Origin: Streptomyces africanus
GTDB taxonomy: Bacteria > Actinomycetota > Actinomycetes > Streptomycetales > Streptomycetaceae
Length of the DNA stretch: 64,000 nt
Assembly (NCBI RefSeq): GCF_002150735.1
Contig: NZ_MUKA01000021.1
Coordinates: 1-64,000 of the forward strand
Direction: 5' to 3'
Shown piece by piece: positions 16,103 to 24,474 of the stretch. The position numbers and the translations under genes were made by a program. Under the pieces are notes generated by a model. That model was not told the DNA's origin and made no database searches. It saw only the letters and a list, made by a program, of their open reading frames with translations. Positions within the stretch are counted from its first letter, which is position 1, and every line of letters begins with the position of its first letter.

Positions 16103-16416
16103 GCGGGACTTCGGACGGTCCAGGCGCGCCGGCGCAGCATCTTACGGGGAAGCACCACCGGAGCGCTTCGGTGGGGCTTCCTCGTCTCCCGCACAGAGGT
16201 CCCCGCAGGGTGGTTGCCGGCGGGGCTTCGCCGTTTGGCCCGCTCTCACGCAGCTCTCAGGACTCGCAGCTGGGCCCTTCCCACAGGCGAAACCGCCTGC
16301 TACGCCTCGCCCGCAACACACACACGGACATGCGCATGTTGCGAGCCGATGCACGGAGCGCGCAGGTGGACAGGGCGGTGAGTGCCGTGAAGCGGCCGGA
16401 TCGCGGGACGGTCGAC
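16103..16416. other. About 310 bp without a gene; one hairpin
   Basis: No coding signal was seen. A hairpin with 11-base arms (one mismatch) and an 8-base loop lies at 16150-16179 (AAGCACCACCG / CGGTGGGGCTT). It lacks a T-run, so it may be a weak terminator or a repeat remnant. Confidence 0.45.
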
Positions 16417-16659
16417 TCAGCCGCCGCTCTTACGCCTGAACGACCGCTGGCTCGCAGCCGGGCCGCGCGTTGCACGCACTTTCGACACATCGGGTGTGGC
16501 GGCAACATCGGCGGCGTCCGCCTGCGCACCGCGCTTGCGCGCCAGGGCTTCACGAAACTTGCGCTTGAGGTCGTAGTCGCCGTCGCTGTCCGGCGCCGGA
16601 GGGGACGTCTCCGGGGTAGCCGGCTCCGAACCTTCCGTGGATACGGGCTCTGCGGTCAC
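16417..16659 (-). CDS. DUF5302-type small protein
   Basis: An 80-residue hydrophilic protein. The conserved core YDLKRKFREALARKRGAQAD and the C-terminal GPAASQRSFRRKSGG are the family hallmarks. I start it at the GTG at 16659 because GGAGGT lies 4 bases upstream; a longer frame from an earlier ATG lacks this support. The protein is highly charged with no membrane segment and is widespread but uncharacterised in actinobacteria. It appears intact although its neighbours are decayed. Confidence 0.85.
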   Translation of the reverse strand: MTAEPVSTEGSEPATPETSPPAPDSDGDYDLKRKFREALARKRGAQADAADVAATPDVSKVRATRGPAASQRSFRRKSGG

Positions 16660-16867
16660 GGTGACCTCCTGGGTTCGGGGGTGGGCAACCACAGCTTGTC
16701 ATGCCGGGCGCCGTGCGGGGCGCCGACGACACCATCCTGCTCCGGTTCTGCGGGTATCCCGGGTGTCGATCCCGTGGCCAGGACGTTCGCTGCCAGGGCA
16801 ACGCCTCTTAGGGCCCGTCCAGCGGATCATGCCGCAGACGCGGGGCCTGGTGCGCCGATCTGCGGCG

Positions 16868-17327
16868 TCAATAAGGCACCGCCGATTCCCTGCGACCTGA
16901 TCCGCCGGACATGCCCTGGCCGTTGCGACGCACGAGGGCTGCCTTGCGGGCCTCGGCGAGCTTGCGGGCCTCACCCGCCTTTCGGGACGTGCCGCCGGCG
17001 GCGCGGGGAGGTGTCCTTGCTGGTGCCGAGGCCGCGGAAGGGAGCGTTGGTGCTCTTGGGCCGGGGGACGGCGGGCCCGCCGTCGAGCGGGGTCCCGGAG
17101 GGAGCCTTGGCGCCGGTGATCCGGCTCAGCTCCGCCTCATCCGAGCGCACCTTGGTGACGGTTGCCTCGATGCCGGCCCCGGCCATCATGCGGCTCGTCT
17201 CGCGCCGCCGGCCCGCCAGGCTGTCCGGACGCGAGCACATCGTGCTGGTCGGCGAGGCACTGAGTTGAGCGCATGCCCGCGCCGTAGCGCTGCCGGCCCG
17301 CGCTGCATCCACGCTGACTCCCGCCAC
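16868..17327 (-). pseudogene. Unrecognised protein gene with a frameshift
   Basis: One frame gives MMAGAGIEATVTKVRSDEAE, LSRITGAKAPSGTPLDGG and FRGLGTSKDT; the coding signal then moves to another frame near 17000 and continues SRKAGEARKLAEARKAALVR and RNGQG to a stop at 16868-16870. The Ala/Arg/Lys helix at the end suggests nucleic-acid binding. I do not recognise the family. The 5' part is also unclear, so both the start and the frame are damaged. Confidence 0.4.
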
Positions 17328-17480
17328 CCGGCGTCCGTGAGCTGAGCAAGCGGATGCGGCGCGTCATCGGCGGACCGCACGGCGCGCGCCCCGCCTGCTG
17401 CCGATCGGCCGCCGACCGGACCACCACACTGCGACGTCGATGCGGACCGGGTGACCGCCGGAGCCCTCAGCCTTCAACGG

Positions 17481-17720
17481 GCCGGGGCGGTAGCGCCGGG
17501 CCACGTCGATCATCCCAGGGAAGAGGTCGATACCGAAGGCGTCGACGCCGAGCCGGTTCAGCTGGGCGGTGACGTCTCCGCGGCCGCAACCGGCGTCCAC
17601 CACCTGCCCACCGCGCGCGGCCCGCACGCTGTCGGCGAACAACGTCAGGGCAGAACGAAGGTACTTGTGCCCGCCAAGTCCCGGTAAGTAATGAGGCGGC
17701 CGGCGGCTGAGTGACAGCAC
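17481..17720 (-). pseudogene. SAM-dependent methyltransferase fragment
   Basis: About 60 codons encode ALTLFADSVRAARGGQVVDA, GCGRGDVTAQLNRLGVDAFG and IDLFPGMIDVARRYRPG, the motif I and motif post-I region of a class I methyltransferase. The family normally has an N-terminal helix region before and about 120 residues after this stretch; both are missing. It ends the series of broken genes that begins near 15.1 kb. Confidence 0.7.
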
Positions 17721-17738
17721 CGGCGAGGCGATCCGGAG

Positions 17739-18803
17739 TCACCGTAGTCTGGGCAGAAGCTGGTTACCGACGCGGATGGTCTCCTTCTTGTAGGGCGTGT
17801 CGGAGAGCACGAAGTGAGTGACGCCGAGCTTGCGGTAGTGGTCCAGGGCCGTGGCGACGTCGGCGGCGGAGCCGACCAGCCACGTGGTCCCCGCTCCGCC
17901 ACCCCCGAACCTGCCGGGCGTCGTGTAGAGGCAGGTGTCGAGCACCTCGCCCCGCGCGGCGAGGTCGAGGAGCCGCCGCTGTCCGACAGCGGTCTTGCGG
18001 TTGCCCGTCCACGTCAGCTCGTGCGCCCCGGCCGCCGCCATCGTCGCGACCTTCTCCTCGGCCGCCTGCCACGCCTCTTCCGTGGTGTCGCGCACCAGCG
18101 TGGTGATCCGCAGCCCGAACTCGAGTGGCTTGTGCCGACGGCCCACCTGCTCGCTCAACGCCTTGAGCCGGTCGATGCGTTCGGCGATCCCGTCCAGGGG
18201 CTCGCCCCAGAAGAGCTGCACGTCCGCCTCCGCCGCCGACACCCGTTCGGCGGCCTCGGAGGCGCCGCCGAAGTAGAGCGTCGGATGCGCCCTCGCGTCG
18301 GTCGCGTAGGGCCGTGGCATCACCGTGGATCGCTCGACCTGGAAGTGCTCGCCGGCGAACGTGACGTCCTCCTCGGTCCACAGCCGCCGTACAAGACGCA
18401 GGAACTCCCGGGTCCGCTCGTACCGTTGCGCCGGGTCGCTGCGGGTGTCTCCGTACGCAGCCACGTTGTCGAGTCCGCTGACGATGTTGATCAGGACCCG
18501 GCCACGGCTGAGCTGGTCGAGTGTCGCCGCAGCGGTGGCGAAGTGCGCGGGCTGCCAGTAGCCGGGGCGGACGGCTATCAGGGGTTTGAAGGTGGTGGTC
18601 CGGGCGGCCAGCGCGGTGGCGACGGTGAAAGTGTCCGGCCGGCCCCACCCGGTTCCGATGAGTGCACCGCCCCAGCCGTGTTCCTCCGCCATGCGGGCGA
18701 GGTCGGTGGAGAACTCGATGGAGCCCCAGCCGATCGTCGTGTCGTCGCCGCGGTGGCCCGGCTCGACGGTGTTGGGGATGTACCAGAGGAATTCGGAACT
18801 CAT
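17739..18803 (-). CDS. FMN-dependent alkanesulfonate monooxygenase-like protein (LLM family)
   Basis: A 354-residue luciferase-like monooxygenase related to SsuD: MSSEFLWYIPNTVEPGHRGD, TFKPLIAVRPGYWQPAHFA, GRVLINIVSGLDNVAAYGD and ERTREFLRLVRRLWTEEDVT, which form the FMN and sulfonate-binding barrel. Such enzymes cleave a C-S bond with FMNH2 and oxygen, releasing sulfite. The start has GGAGA 4 bases upstream. It follows an MHS-type transporter gene on the same strand by 41 bases; the two probably form a uptake-plus-desulfonation operon. No flavin reductase gene is near. Confidence 0.85.
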   Translation of the reverse strand: MSSEFLWYIPNTVEPGHRGDDTTIGWGSIEFSTDLARMAEEHGWGGALIGTGWGRPDTFTVATALAARTTTFKPLIAVRPGYWQPAHFATAAATLDQLSRGRVLINIVSGLDNVAAYGDTRSDPAQRYERTREFLRLVRRLWTEEDVTFAGEHFQVERSTVMPRPYATDARAHPTLYFGGASEAAERVSAAEADVQLFWGEPLDGIAERIDRLKALSEQVGRRHKPLEFGLRITTLVRDTTEEAWQAAEEKVATMAAAGAHELTWTGNRKTAVGQRRLLDLAARGEVLDTCLYTTPGRFGGGGAGTTWLVGSAADVATALDHYRKLGVTHFVLSDTPYKKETIRVGNQLLPRLR

Positions 18804-18844
18804 CTTGTCTCCGATCAGGGAAGGAGGCCGGGGGCGGCGCGGTG

Positions 18845-20293
18845 TCAGCTCGACGAACGCCTGCGAAGCGCGGAGCCGGTGAGCGGGGGCGGGGTGTGAC
18901 CGGCGTCGCGGGCCGAGGGCACGTCGCCCTTCGTCAGGGGCGCCCGTCCCGTCGGTACATGCAGATCCCCGTCCCGCAGCCGGCCGGTCGCCCACACACT
19001 GACCAGTCCGGTCAACGCGAGGTAGCCGCACGCCCACCACGGGCTGCCCGAACCGAGGGCCAGCAGAGCCGTCATGATCAGCGGGGTGATGCCGGACGCG
19101 AAGACGCCGGATACCTGGTAGACGAAGGACATGCCCGTGTACCGGACCGGTGTGGCGAAGAGGGCGGCGAACAGGGTGCCCTGGGCCCCGTAGAACCAGG
19201 CGTGCACGATGCCCAGCGTCACGACCAGCGCCGCCGCGAAGGCCCAGGTCCCGCCGGTGCCGAAGAGCCAGAACGCCGGGAAGACCGAGACGGAGAACGC
19301 GGCCATGCCGGTGATGTAGACCGCGCGGGCCCCGCGGAGGTCGACCACCGCTCCGGACACCGGTATCAGCACGGCCATCACCAGTGCCGCGGCCGTGACC
19401 GCGAGCAGCACGTGCGTACGGTCCAGCGCGAGAGTTCCGGTCGCATAGGTGATGGCGAAGACGGCCCAGGTGTTGAACGCGGCCCCCTCACCCCACCGGG
19501 CGAGCATCCCGAGCAGGACGTGCCGGCGCGCTTCCGGCGCACGCACCAGCTCCACCAGCGGCGCGGAACGCGGCAGTTCCTGAAGGCGGCGTACGGCACG
19601 GAAGGCCGGCGTCTCGTCGATCTTCAGCCGTACGGTCAGGCCGACCACCACGAGCACCAGGCTGACGAGGAAGGCTATCCGCCACCCGTAGGCGAGGAAC
19701 GCCTCGTCACTGAGCGCGTCGCTCAGCAGCGCGAACACGCCGGTCCCCAGCGCCAGTCCGAGGGCCAGCCCGATCTGCGGGCGGCTGCCGAACCGGCCCT
19801 TGCGGCCGACGGGACCGTACTCCACGGCCAGCAGCACCGCCCCGGCCCACTCCCCACCCAGCGCCACGCCCTGCGCGATACGCAGGACCAGAAGCAGCGC
19901 GGGGGCGAGGATGCCGACCTGCTGATATGTGGGCAGCAGACCGATCAGGGCAGTGGAGACGCCCATCAGCCCCATGGTGAAGGCCAGGGTGCGCTTGCGG
20001 CCGATCCGGTCTCCGATGTGCCCGAAGAGCAGACCGCCCACGGGGCGGGCGAGGAAGCCCACGGCGAACGTCGCGAAGGACAGCATCGTGCCGACCGTGC
20101 CGTTGGACGTGGGGAAGAACAGCTTGTCGAAGACAAGCCCGGCGGCCGTGCTGTAGAGGAAGAAGTCGTACCACTCGACGGTGGTGCCGAGCAGACTGGC
20201 GAGCACCACGGTCCTCAGCCGGGCAGGAGCCGGGGCATCGAGTTCCGCCTTCTGGGCTTGCGACGTCTGCGACGGTACGGGCGCGGCGCTCAT
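18845..20293 (-). CDS. MFS transporter, metabolite:H+ symporter (MHS) family
   Basis: A 482-residue 12-helix transporter. Family marks are TTVEWYDFFLYSTAAGLVF in helix 1, GHIGDRIGRKRTLAFTM between helices 2 and 3, and LRIAQGVALGGEWAGAVLLA in helix 4. MHS carriers import small organic acids or osmolytes with protons. The C-terminal ~40 residues are hydrophilic. The start codon overlaps the stop of a 34-codon frame by ATGA and is followed downstream by the sulfonate monooxygenase-like gene, so an organosulfur compound is the likely cargo. Confidence 0.87.
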   Translation of the reverse strand: MSAAPVPSQTSQAQKAELDAPAPARLRTVVLASLLGTTVEWYDFFLYSTAAGLVFDKLFFPTSNGTVGTMLSFATFAVGFLARPVGGLLFGHIGDRIGRKRTLAFTMGLMGVSTALIGLLPTYQQVGILAPALLLVLRIAQGVALGGEWAGAVLLAVEYGPVGRKGRFGSRPQIGLALGLALGTGVFALLSDALSDEAFLAYGWRIAFLVSLVLVVVGLTVRLKIDETPAFRAVRRLQELPRSAPLVELVRAPEARRHVLLGMLARWGEGAAFNTWAVFAITYATGTLALDRTHVLLAVTAAALVMAVLIPVSGAVVDLRGARAVYITGMAAFSVSVFPAFWLFGTGGTWAFAAALVVTLGIVHAWFYGAQGTLFAALFATPVRYTGMSFVYQVSGVFASGITPLIMTALLALGSGSPWWACGYLALTGLVSVWATGRLRDGDLHVPTGRAPLTKGDVPSARDAGHTPPPLTGSALRRRSSS

Positions 20294-20394
20294 CGCGGAC
20301 CACCGCCGTACCCGGCCATCCGGCCGAGGGAGCCGACGGAGACCGGGCGGTCACCGATGGTGGGCAGGAACAGGGGAAGGGCATACGCGGACAT
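20290..20394 (-). CDS. 34-codon upstream frame coupled to the transporter gene
   Basis: From ATG 20394, with GGAG 4 bases upstream, the frame reads MSAYALPLFLPTIGDRPVSV then GSLGRMAGYGGGPR and stops in the ATGA that starts the transporter gene. Third positions are mostly G or C. It has no recognised family. It may be a real small protein or a translated leader that sets translation of the transporter. Confidence 0.45.
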   Translation of the reverse strand: MSAYALPLFLPTIGDRPVSVGSLGRMAGYGGGPR

Positions 20395-20549
20395 GTGGCT
20401 CCGAGTGGGGTGCGGAAGACTGCGTGCGGGCATGCCGACGCGGTGGCGTACGTGCATGTACGCGTCGCGGCACGCGAGGGCGCGTGAAAAAGGGGGGCCG
20501 CAGCCTTGACCGGTCCGCGTGATGCCGTGGGGGGCCGGACGCGCGCAGG

Positions 20550-20604
20550 CTGACGGCCCGGTGGCCCTACGCCGCCAGGGGGCTCATGGGCTCTTGGCCG
20601 TCAG
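20550..20604 (-). promoter_or_regulatory. Stem-loop overlapping the leader-peptide stop (candidate attenuator)
   Basis: A perfect 9-base inverted repeat, GGCCGTCAG (20596-20604) and CTGACGGCC (20550-20558), separated by 37 bases; on the transcript the first arm contains the leader-peptide stop codon. Ribosome stalling on the leader would block the arm. A GC-rich segment followed by TTTTT downstream (around 20490) might be the terminator part, but this is weak. Confidence 0.5.
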
Positions 20605-20681
20605 CCGCGACAGTTCGCGCTGGACTGGCGGCACAGATCAACGTGCAGTCGTCCCACGAGGGTGTCGGCAGCAGCGGTCAT
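20601..20681 (-). CDS. Cysteine-containing leader peptide of the sulfonate-use operon
   Basis: A 26-codon frame from ATG 20681 (an ATG at 20690 and a GTG at 20657 are also in frame) whose end reads VGRLHVDLCRQSSANCRG. The RLHVDLCR core with Cys residues is the hallmark of the short leader peptides found before sulfur-metabolism operons in Streptomyces and relatives, where scarcity of cysteine is thought to relieve attenuation. It lies about 200 bases before the 34-codon frame, the MHS transporter and the SsuD-like gene, whose function fits sulfur scavenging. No clear ribosome site is present, so it may be leaderless. Confidence 0.7.
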   Translation of the reverse strand: MTAAADTLVGRLHVDLCRQSSANCRG

Positions 20682-20704
20682 GCCAGGCATTGTGCGTGCG
20701 CTGC

Positions 20705-21200
20705 CCTGCCGAACTCAAGTCAGCGAACCTCGCGTACACCGCAGGACGGTCGGCGCCCTGGTGGCCACGAACGCGGTCATCACCGCATCCGGGCCGGGCG
20801 CGCTTTTCGCCCCTGCGTTGGCACGCCATTCGAGCCGCACGTCGACGCTCTACACGTTCGCCTGTGCGCTGGGCGAGGCGGTCGGCCCGGCCTTGCTGTC
20901 GGCGACCCCGCGGATGCGGTCGGGGTAGGCCCCGGAATCCGCCGTCGGCCGTCAGGGGACCTCCGCCCCCGCCTCTGGGCCCTCGCCCCCACATCGTCCC
21001 CTCCCGGCGGCCACGCCTACCGCACCTGCCGCGCCGCCGGGGACGGCAGCCTGCGGACCACACATCCGTCAAGCCTGCGTGGATCGAGGGAGCCGTGGAG
21101 TCCGCCGTGCGGGCCGCCTTGGAGATCCACACCGCGTGAGCCGCGCGGTCCGCTGAGCCACGACGCAGACGCAGGCCCCGGCGCACCGGCGCCGGGGCCG
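20705..21200 (+). other. About 500 bp with only an unrecognised frame
   Basis: A plus-strand frame ending at 20928 reads RTVGALVATNAVITASGPGA, then LYTFACALGEAVGPALLSAT, with GC-rich third positions; it might be the end of a lost membrane-protein gene, but no family was recognised. Beyond 20930 nothing protein-like was seen. Confidence 0.3.
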
Positions 21201-21223
21201 TTTCACTGTGAACGCTCCAGTTG

Positions 21224-21619
21224 TCAACAGGAACTGCCACAGGATGACGAACTGCTGCCGCAGGACGACGAGCTGCCGCAGGACGAGGAGCTACCGCAGG
21301 ACGACGAGCCGCTGCCGGAGCAGGAGGAGGAGGAACCGCCGCAGGAAGAACCGGACGGCGAGCCGTCGCAGGAGTCACCCGCGGCGTACCAGGACGAACC
21401 GCTGGACGCCGTGCCAACGCCTCCCGTAGCTGATGCAGCACCCGTACCGCTGCTCGTCGGCCACGCCCCGTACCCCTGCCCACTCCGCAGGCCGTACCCG
21501 GGCGTCTGCGGGCCCAGATGGTCCCAGGCACGCCGCCAAGCCCGACGCACGAGCCAGGCACACAGCACGGCCATCACCAGCACGGCGACAACCACCACGA
21601 CCAAAGCAGTCACGATCAT
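21224..21619 (-). CDS. Single-pass membrane protein with a Cys/Ser-rich repeat tail
   Basis: A 131-residue protein: MIVTALVVVVVAVLVMAVLC is one membrane helix, followed by a basic segment (RRAWRRAWDHLGPQ), a Gly/Tyr-rich linker and a tail of about 45 residues made of SSCG and SSSSCG units (for example CGSSSSCGSSSSCGSSSSSC). The tail resembles the low-complexity Cys tails of actinobacterial small membrane proteins of unknown role. Immediately upstream of the ATG the transcript has ten G followed by A residues, so the homopolymer is part of the ribosome site region. It precedes nothing obvious; the aldolase gene ends 110 bases upstream on the same strand. Confidence 0.6.
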   Translation of the reverse strand: MIVTALVVVVVAVLVMAVLCAWLVRRAWRRAWDHLGPQTPGYGLRSGQGYGAWPTSSGTGAASATGGVGTASSGSSWYAAGDSCDGSPSGSSCGGSSSSCSGSGSSSCGSSSSCGSSSSCGSSSSSCGSSC

Positions 21620-21728
21620 TTTTTCCCCCCCCCCGTCCACCGGGCCAGGCGCACCGGCTGTCCGGACCTTGCCCCCTGCCGTGACGACTTCAATCTCCCC
21701 TTGAGCAAGCCAAGAGGTTCTGCACGAC

Positions 21729-22583
21729 TCACACCGATCCGCACCCGCCGCCCGACAGCACCCGCAGCGCCGACGCCACGGCATCGGCCATCGCCCGGCG
21801 CGCCGCGGTGAGGGCGGGCCGGGGGTCGACGGCCGCGGGCGCCGCGGCGAGGGTGTCGCGGACCGCGCCGGTGAACGCGACGTTCAGTGCCGTTCCGATG
21901 TTGACCTTGACCATGCCGGCCGCCACCGCCTGCCGGAGCTCCCCGTCGGGCACGCCCGTCGAGCCGTGCAGAACCAGCGGCACGGGGACCGCCTCCGCGA
22001 GGCGGGCGATGAGACCGTGGTCCAGCCGGGCCGTGCGCGTGGTCATCGCGTGGGAGCTGCCGACCGCGACGGCCAGTGCGTCGACCCCGGTGGCGGACAC
22101 GAAGTCGCGTGCTTGACCGGGGTCGGTACGTGCCGAGGGTGCGTGCACCCCGTCCTTGCCGCCGATCTCGCCGAGTTCCGCCTCCACCCACAGACCCCGG
22201 GCATGCGCCCACTGCGCCGCCGCGCGCGTGGCTGCGACGTTCTCGGCGTGCGGCAGCGCGGACGCGTCGAACATGACGGATCCGAAGCCGCAGTCCGCTG
22301 CGCGGCGCAGCAGCCGTTCGTCGGTGACGTGGTCGAGGTGCAGGGACACGGGAACGGTGGCCGCCTCGGCGAGCGCGGCGGTGGCCAGGGCTATCGGGGC
22401 GAGCCGGCCGCCGTGGAACCGCACCGCGTTCTCGCTGATCTGGCAGATGACCGGGCAGCCCGCGGCTTCCGCCCCGGTGACCACGGCCTCGGCGTGCTCC
22501 AGGGTGATCACGTTGAACGCGCCGACGGCCCGTCCGTCGCCGCACGCGGAGCTCACCACGTCGGCGGTGGGAGTCAGCGGCAC
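21729..22583 (-). CDS. Class II (zinc) ketose-bisphosphate aldolase
   Basis: A 284-residue class II aldolase of the fructose/tagatose-bisphosphate type. Visible parts are VGAFNVITLEHAEAVVTGAE, zinc/catalytic residues in VSLHLDHVTDE, GEIGGKDGVHA, the zinc His in VGSSHAMTT and PLVLHGSTGVPDGEL with the phosphate loop MVKVNIGTALN. It should split a ketose 1,6-bisphosphate into dihydroxyacetone phosphate and an aldehyde phosphate. The GTG start has AGGAGG 6 bases upstream. It diverges from a DeoR regulator, next to an AgaS-like protein and a sugar ABC transporter, which suggests tagatose bisphosphate from galactosamine as substrate; fructose bisphosphate cannot be excluded. Confidence 0.88.
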   Translation of the reverse strand: MPLTPTADVVSSACGDGRAVGAFNVITLEHAEAVVTGAEAAGCPVICQISENAVRFHGGRLAPIALATAALAEAATVPVSLHLDHVTDERLLRRAADCGFGSVMFDASALPHAENVAATRAAAQWAHARGLWVEAELGEIGGKDGVHAPSARTDPGQARDFVSATGVDALAVAVGSSHAMTTRTARLDHGLIARLAEAVPVPLVLHGSTGVPDGELRQAVAAGMVKVNIGTALNVAFTGAVRDTLAAAPAAVDPRPALTAARRAMADAVASALRVLSGGGCGSV

Positions 22584-22735
22584 GGACGGCCTCCTGTCGC
22601 AGGCGACAGCGGCAAGGACTGGCGGGACGTGCAGGGTTTTGTTCGTTTAGGGACCATAAAATACCCAATCAAGCGCTGTGGTTTCATGGAGATGCGCACC
22701 TCGTGGCGCACATCACCGACAGGGAGTTGTGAGAG
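22584..22735. promoter_or_regulatory. Divergent promoter region with a perfect inverted repeat
   Basis: The 152-base gap between the aldolase and DeoR genes holds a perfect inverted repeat CTGTCGC-AG-GCGACAG (22594-22609) that touches the aldolase ribosome site, and an AT-rich stretch TTTTGTTCGTTTAGGG with CATAAAATACCC (about 22637-22667) that is likely the shared promoter core. Either could be the DeoR binding site. Confidence 0.45.
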
Positions 22736-23524
22736 ATGGCGGCACCGCAGGCCCGCTGGAGCGCGCTGCTGGAGATGCTGACGCGCGACGGACGGATCGA
22801 AGTCGAGCCGGCTGCCGAGGAGTTGGGGGTCTCCGCCGCGACGATCAGGCGCGACCTCGACGAGCTGGCCCGTCAGCAGATGGTCACCCGCACGCACGGC
22901 GGCGCCGTGATCAACGCGATCGCCTACGACCTGCCGCTGCGTTACAAGGCCGCGCGCAAGGCTCCGGAGAAGGAGCGGATCGCGGACGCGGCGGCCGGGC
23001 TGGTCAAGGCCGGCGCCGTGGTGGGGCTCAACGGCGGCACCACGACCACCGAGGTGGCGCGGGCCCTGGCCACCCGGGCCGACCTGAGTTCCGGCGGCGC
23101 GGAGACGGCGGTCACCGTGGTGACCAACGCCCTGAACATCGCCAACGAACTGGTCGTACGGCGCCACATCAAGCTCGTGGTGACCGGCGGGGTGGCCCGG
23201 CCGGCGTCCTATGAGCTGATCGGGCCGCTGGCCACCGAACTGCTGGCGGAGATCGCGCTGGACCAGGTCTTCATCGGGGTGGATGCCATCGACGTGGCCC
23301 ACGGGGCGACCGCCCACCACGAGGGCGAGGCCAGCATCAACCGGGCGCTGGCCCGCCGCGCGCTGCAGGTCGTCGCGGTGGCCGACTCCTCCAAGCTGGA
23401 CCGGCGGGCCTTCGCCCGCATCTGCCCGGTGGAGGACATCGACGTCCTGGTAACCGACAAGGCCGCCTCGGACGAGCTGACCGAGGCGTTCACGGCGGCC
23501 GGTGTCGAGGTCATCCGCGCCTGA
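22736..23524 (+). CDS. DeoR-family sugar-responsive repressor
   Basis: A 262-residue regulator: N-terminal helix-turn-helix (RWSALLEMLTRDGRIEVEPA, LGVSAATIRRDLDELARQQM, VTRTHGGAV) and a sugar-phosphate binding domain of the ISOCOT fold (GLNGGTTTTEVARAL, VVTNALNIANEL, VTGGVARPASYELIGPLA, ADSSKLDRRAFARI). AgaR/DeoR-type members respond to a phosphorylated sugar or amino sugar. It is divergent from the aldolase and faces the ABC transporter operon end to end, so it is the likely local regulator of this locus. Confidence 0.92.
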   Translation: MAAPQARWSALLEMLTRDGRIEVEPAAEELGVSAATIRRDLDELARQQMVTRTHGGAVINAIAYDLPLRYKAARKAPEKERIADAAAGLVKAGAVVGLNGGTTTTEVARALATRADLSSGGAETAVTVVTNALNIANELVVRRHIKLVVTGGVARPASYELIGPLATELLAEIALDQVFIGVDAIDVAHGATAHHEGEASINRALARRALQVVAVADSSKLDRRAFARICPVEDIDVLVTDKAASDELTEAFTAAGVEVIRA

Positions 23525-23586
23525 CACCACATGCCGCTTCCGTGGCGGCCCCGGCCGCGGCCTCGGCTCCGGCGCGCGTCTCTGTG

Positions 23587-24474
23587 TCATCCCCGGACGC
23601 CGCCCGCGGTCAGGCCGGCGACGAGGTGACGCTCCACGAAGACGAACAGCACCACCACGGGCACGATCGCGACGAGCGACGTGGCGAACAGGTACTGCCA
23701 CTGCTCGTGGTACGAGGTGACGAAACCGGGAATCGCCTTGGTCAGGGTCATCCGGTCACCGGACGAGGTGATGGTGAGCGCCACCACGTACTCGTTCCAC
23801 GCGCTGATGAAGGTGTAGACGAGCGCGGTCACCACACCGGGCATCGCGAGGGGCAGGACGACACGGGTGAGGGAGCCGAGCCGCCCGGTGCCGTCGAGCC
23901 AGGCCGCCTCCTCCAGTTCCCGGGGGATGCTCGCGAAGTACGCGTTGAGGATCCACACGCAGAACGGCAGGTTGAACGCCGCGTTCACCAGGATGAGGCC
24001 CTCGGCGGTGTCGGTCAGGTCGAGGCTGACCATCTCCCGGTAGATGCCGACCAGCAGCGCGGTCGGAGCGAACATCTGGGTGATGAGGACGAGCAGCAGG
24101 AAGGCGCCGCGCCCACGGAAGCGGTGCCGGGCGGTGTAGTACGCGGCGGGCATCCCGACCGCCAGGGCGAGCAGTGTCGAGGCCCCGGCGACGTAGAGCG
24201 AGAACATCAGCGCGTCCGCGACGCGCGGGTCGGTGAGCGACCAGATGTGCGTGAAGTTCGACCACTCCCAGGTGGAGGGCAGATAGGACGGCGGGGACTT
24301 CATCAGTTCGGGCGTCGGTTTGAGCGCCGTCAGCAGCATCTCCGCGTAGGGCGCGAGAAACATCACCGCCACCAGCCATCCGACGGCGGTGAGCAGGACG
24401 GTGCGCAGCTTCATCGGTCCTCGCCGCCTCCTGGGCGGAGCTGCTGTGCGGGACATGACGGCGGTCCTGCTCAC
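23587..24474 (-). CDS. Sugar ABC transporter permease (MalG-type)
   Basis: A 295-residue permease with six helices and the EAA loop (EEAAWLDGTGRLGSLTRVVLP). I start it at the GTG at 24474, which overlaps the stop of the upstream permease (GTGA); a later ATG would still include all helices. It is the third gene of the binding protein-permease-permease operon. No ATPase gene is attached, as is usual in Streptomyces where a shared MsiK ATPase energises such importers. Confidence 0.92.
   Translation of the reverse strand: MSRTAVMSRTAAPPRRRRGPMKLRTVLLTAVGWLVAVMFLAPYAEMLLTALKPTPELMKSPPSYLPSTWEWSNFTHIWSLTDPRVADALMFSLYVAGASTLLALAVGMPAAYYTARHRFRGRGAFLLLVLITQMFAPTALLVGIYREMVSLDLTDTAEGLILVNAAFNLPFCVWILNAYFASIPRELEEAAWLDGTGRLGSLTRVVLPLAMPGVVTALVYTFISAWNEYVVALTITSSGDRMTLTKAIPGFVTSYHEQWQYLFATSLVAIVPVVVLFVFVERHLVAGLTAGGVRG

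Noticed and set aside
16150-16179. Hairpin considered as the terminal repeat of a mobile element
   Set aside because: No matching copy or flanking duplication was found nearby, so it is listed only as a hairpin.
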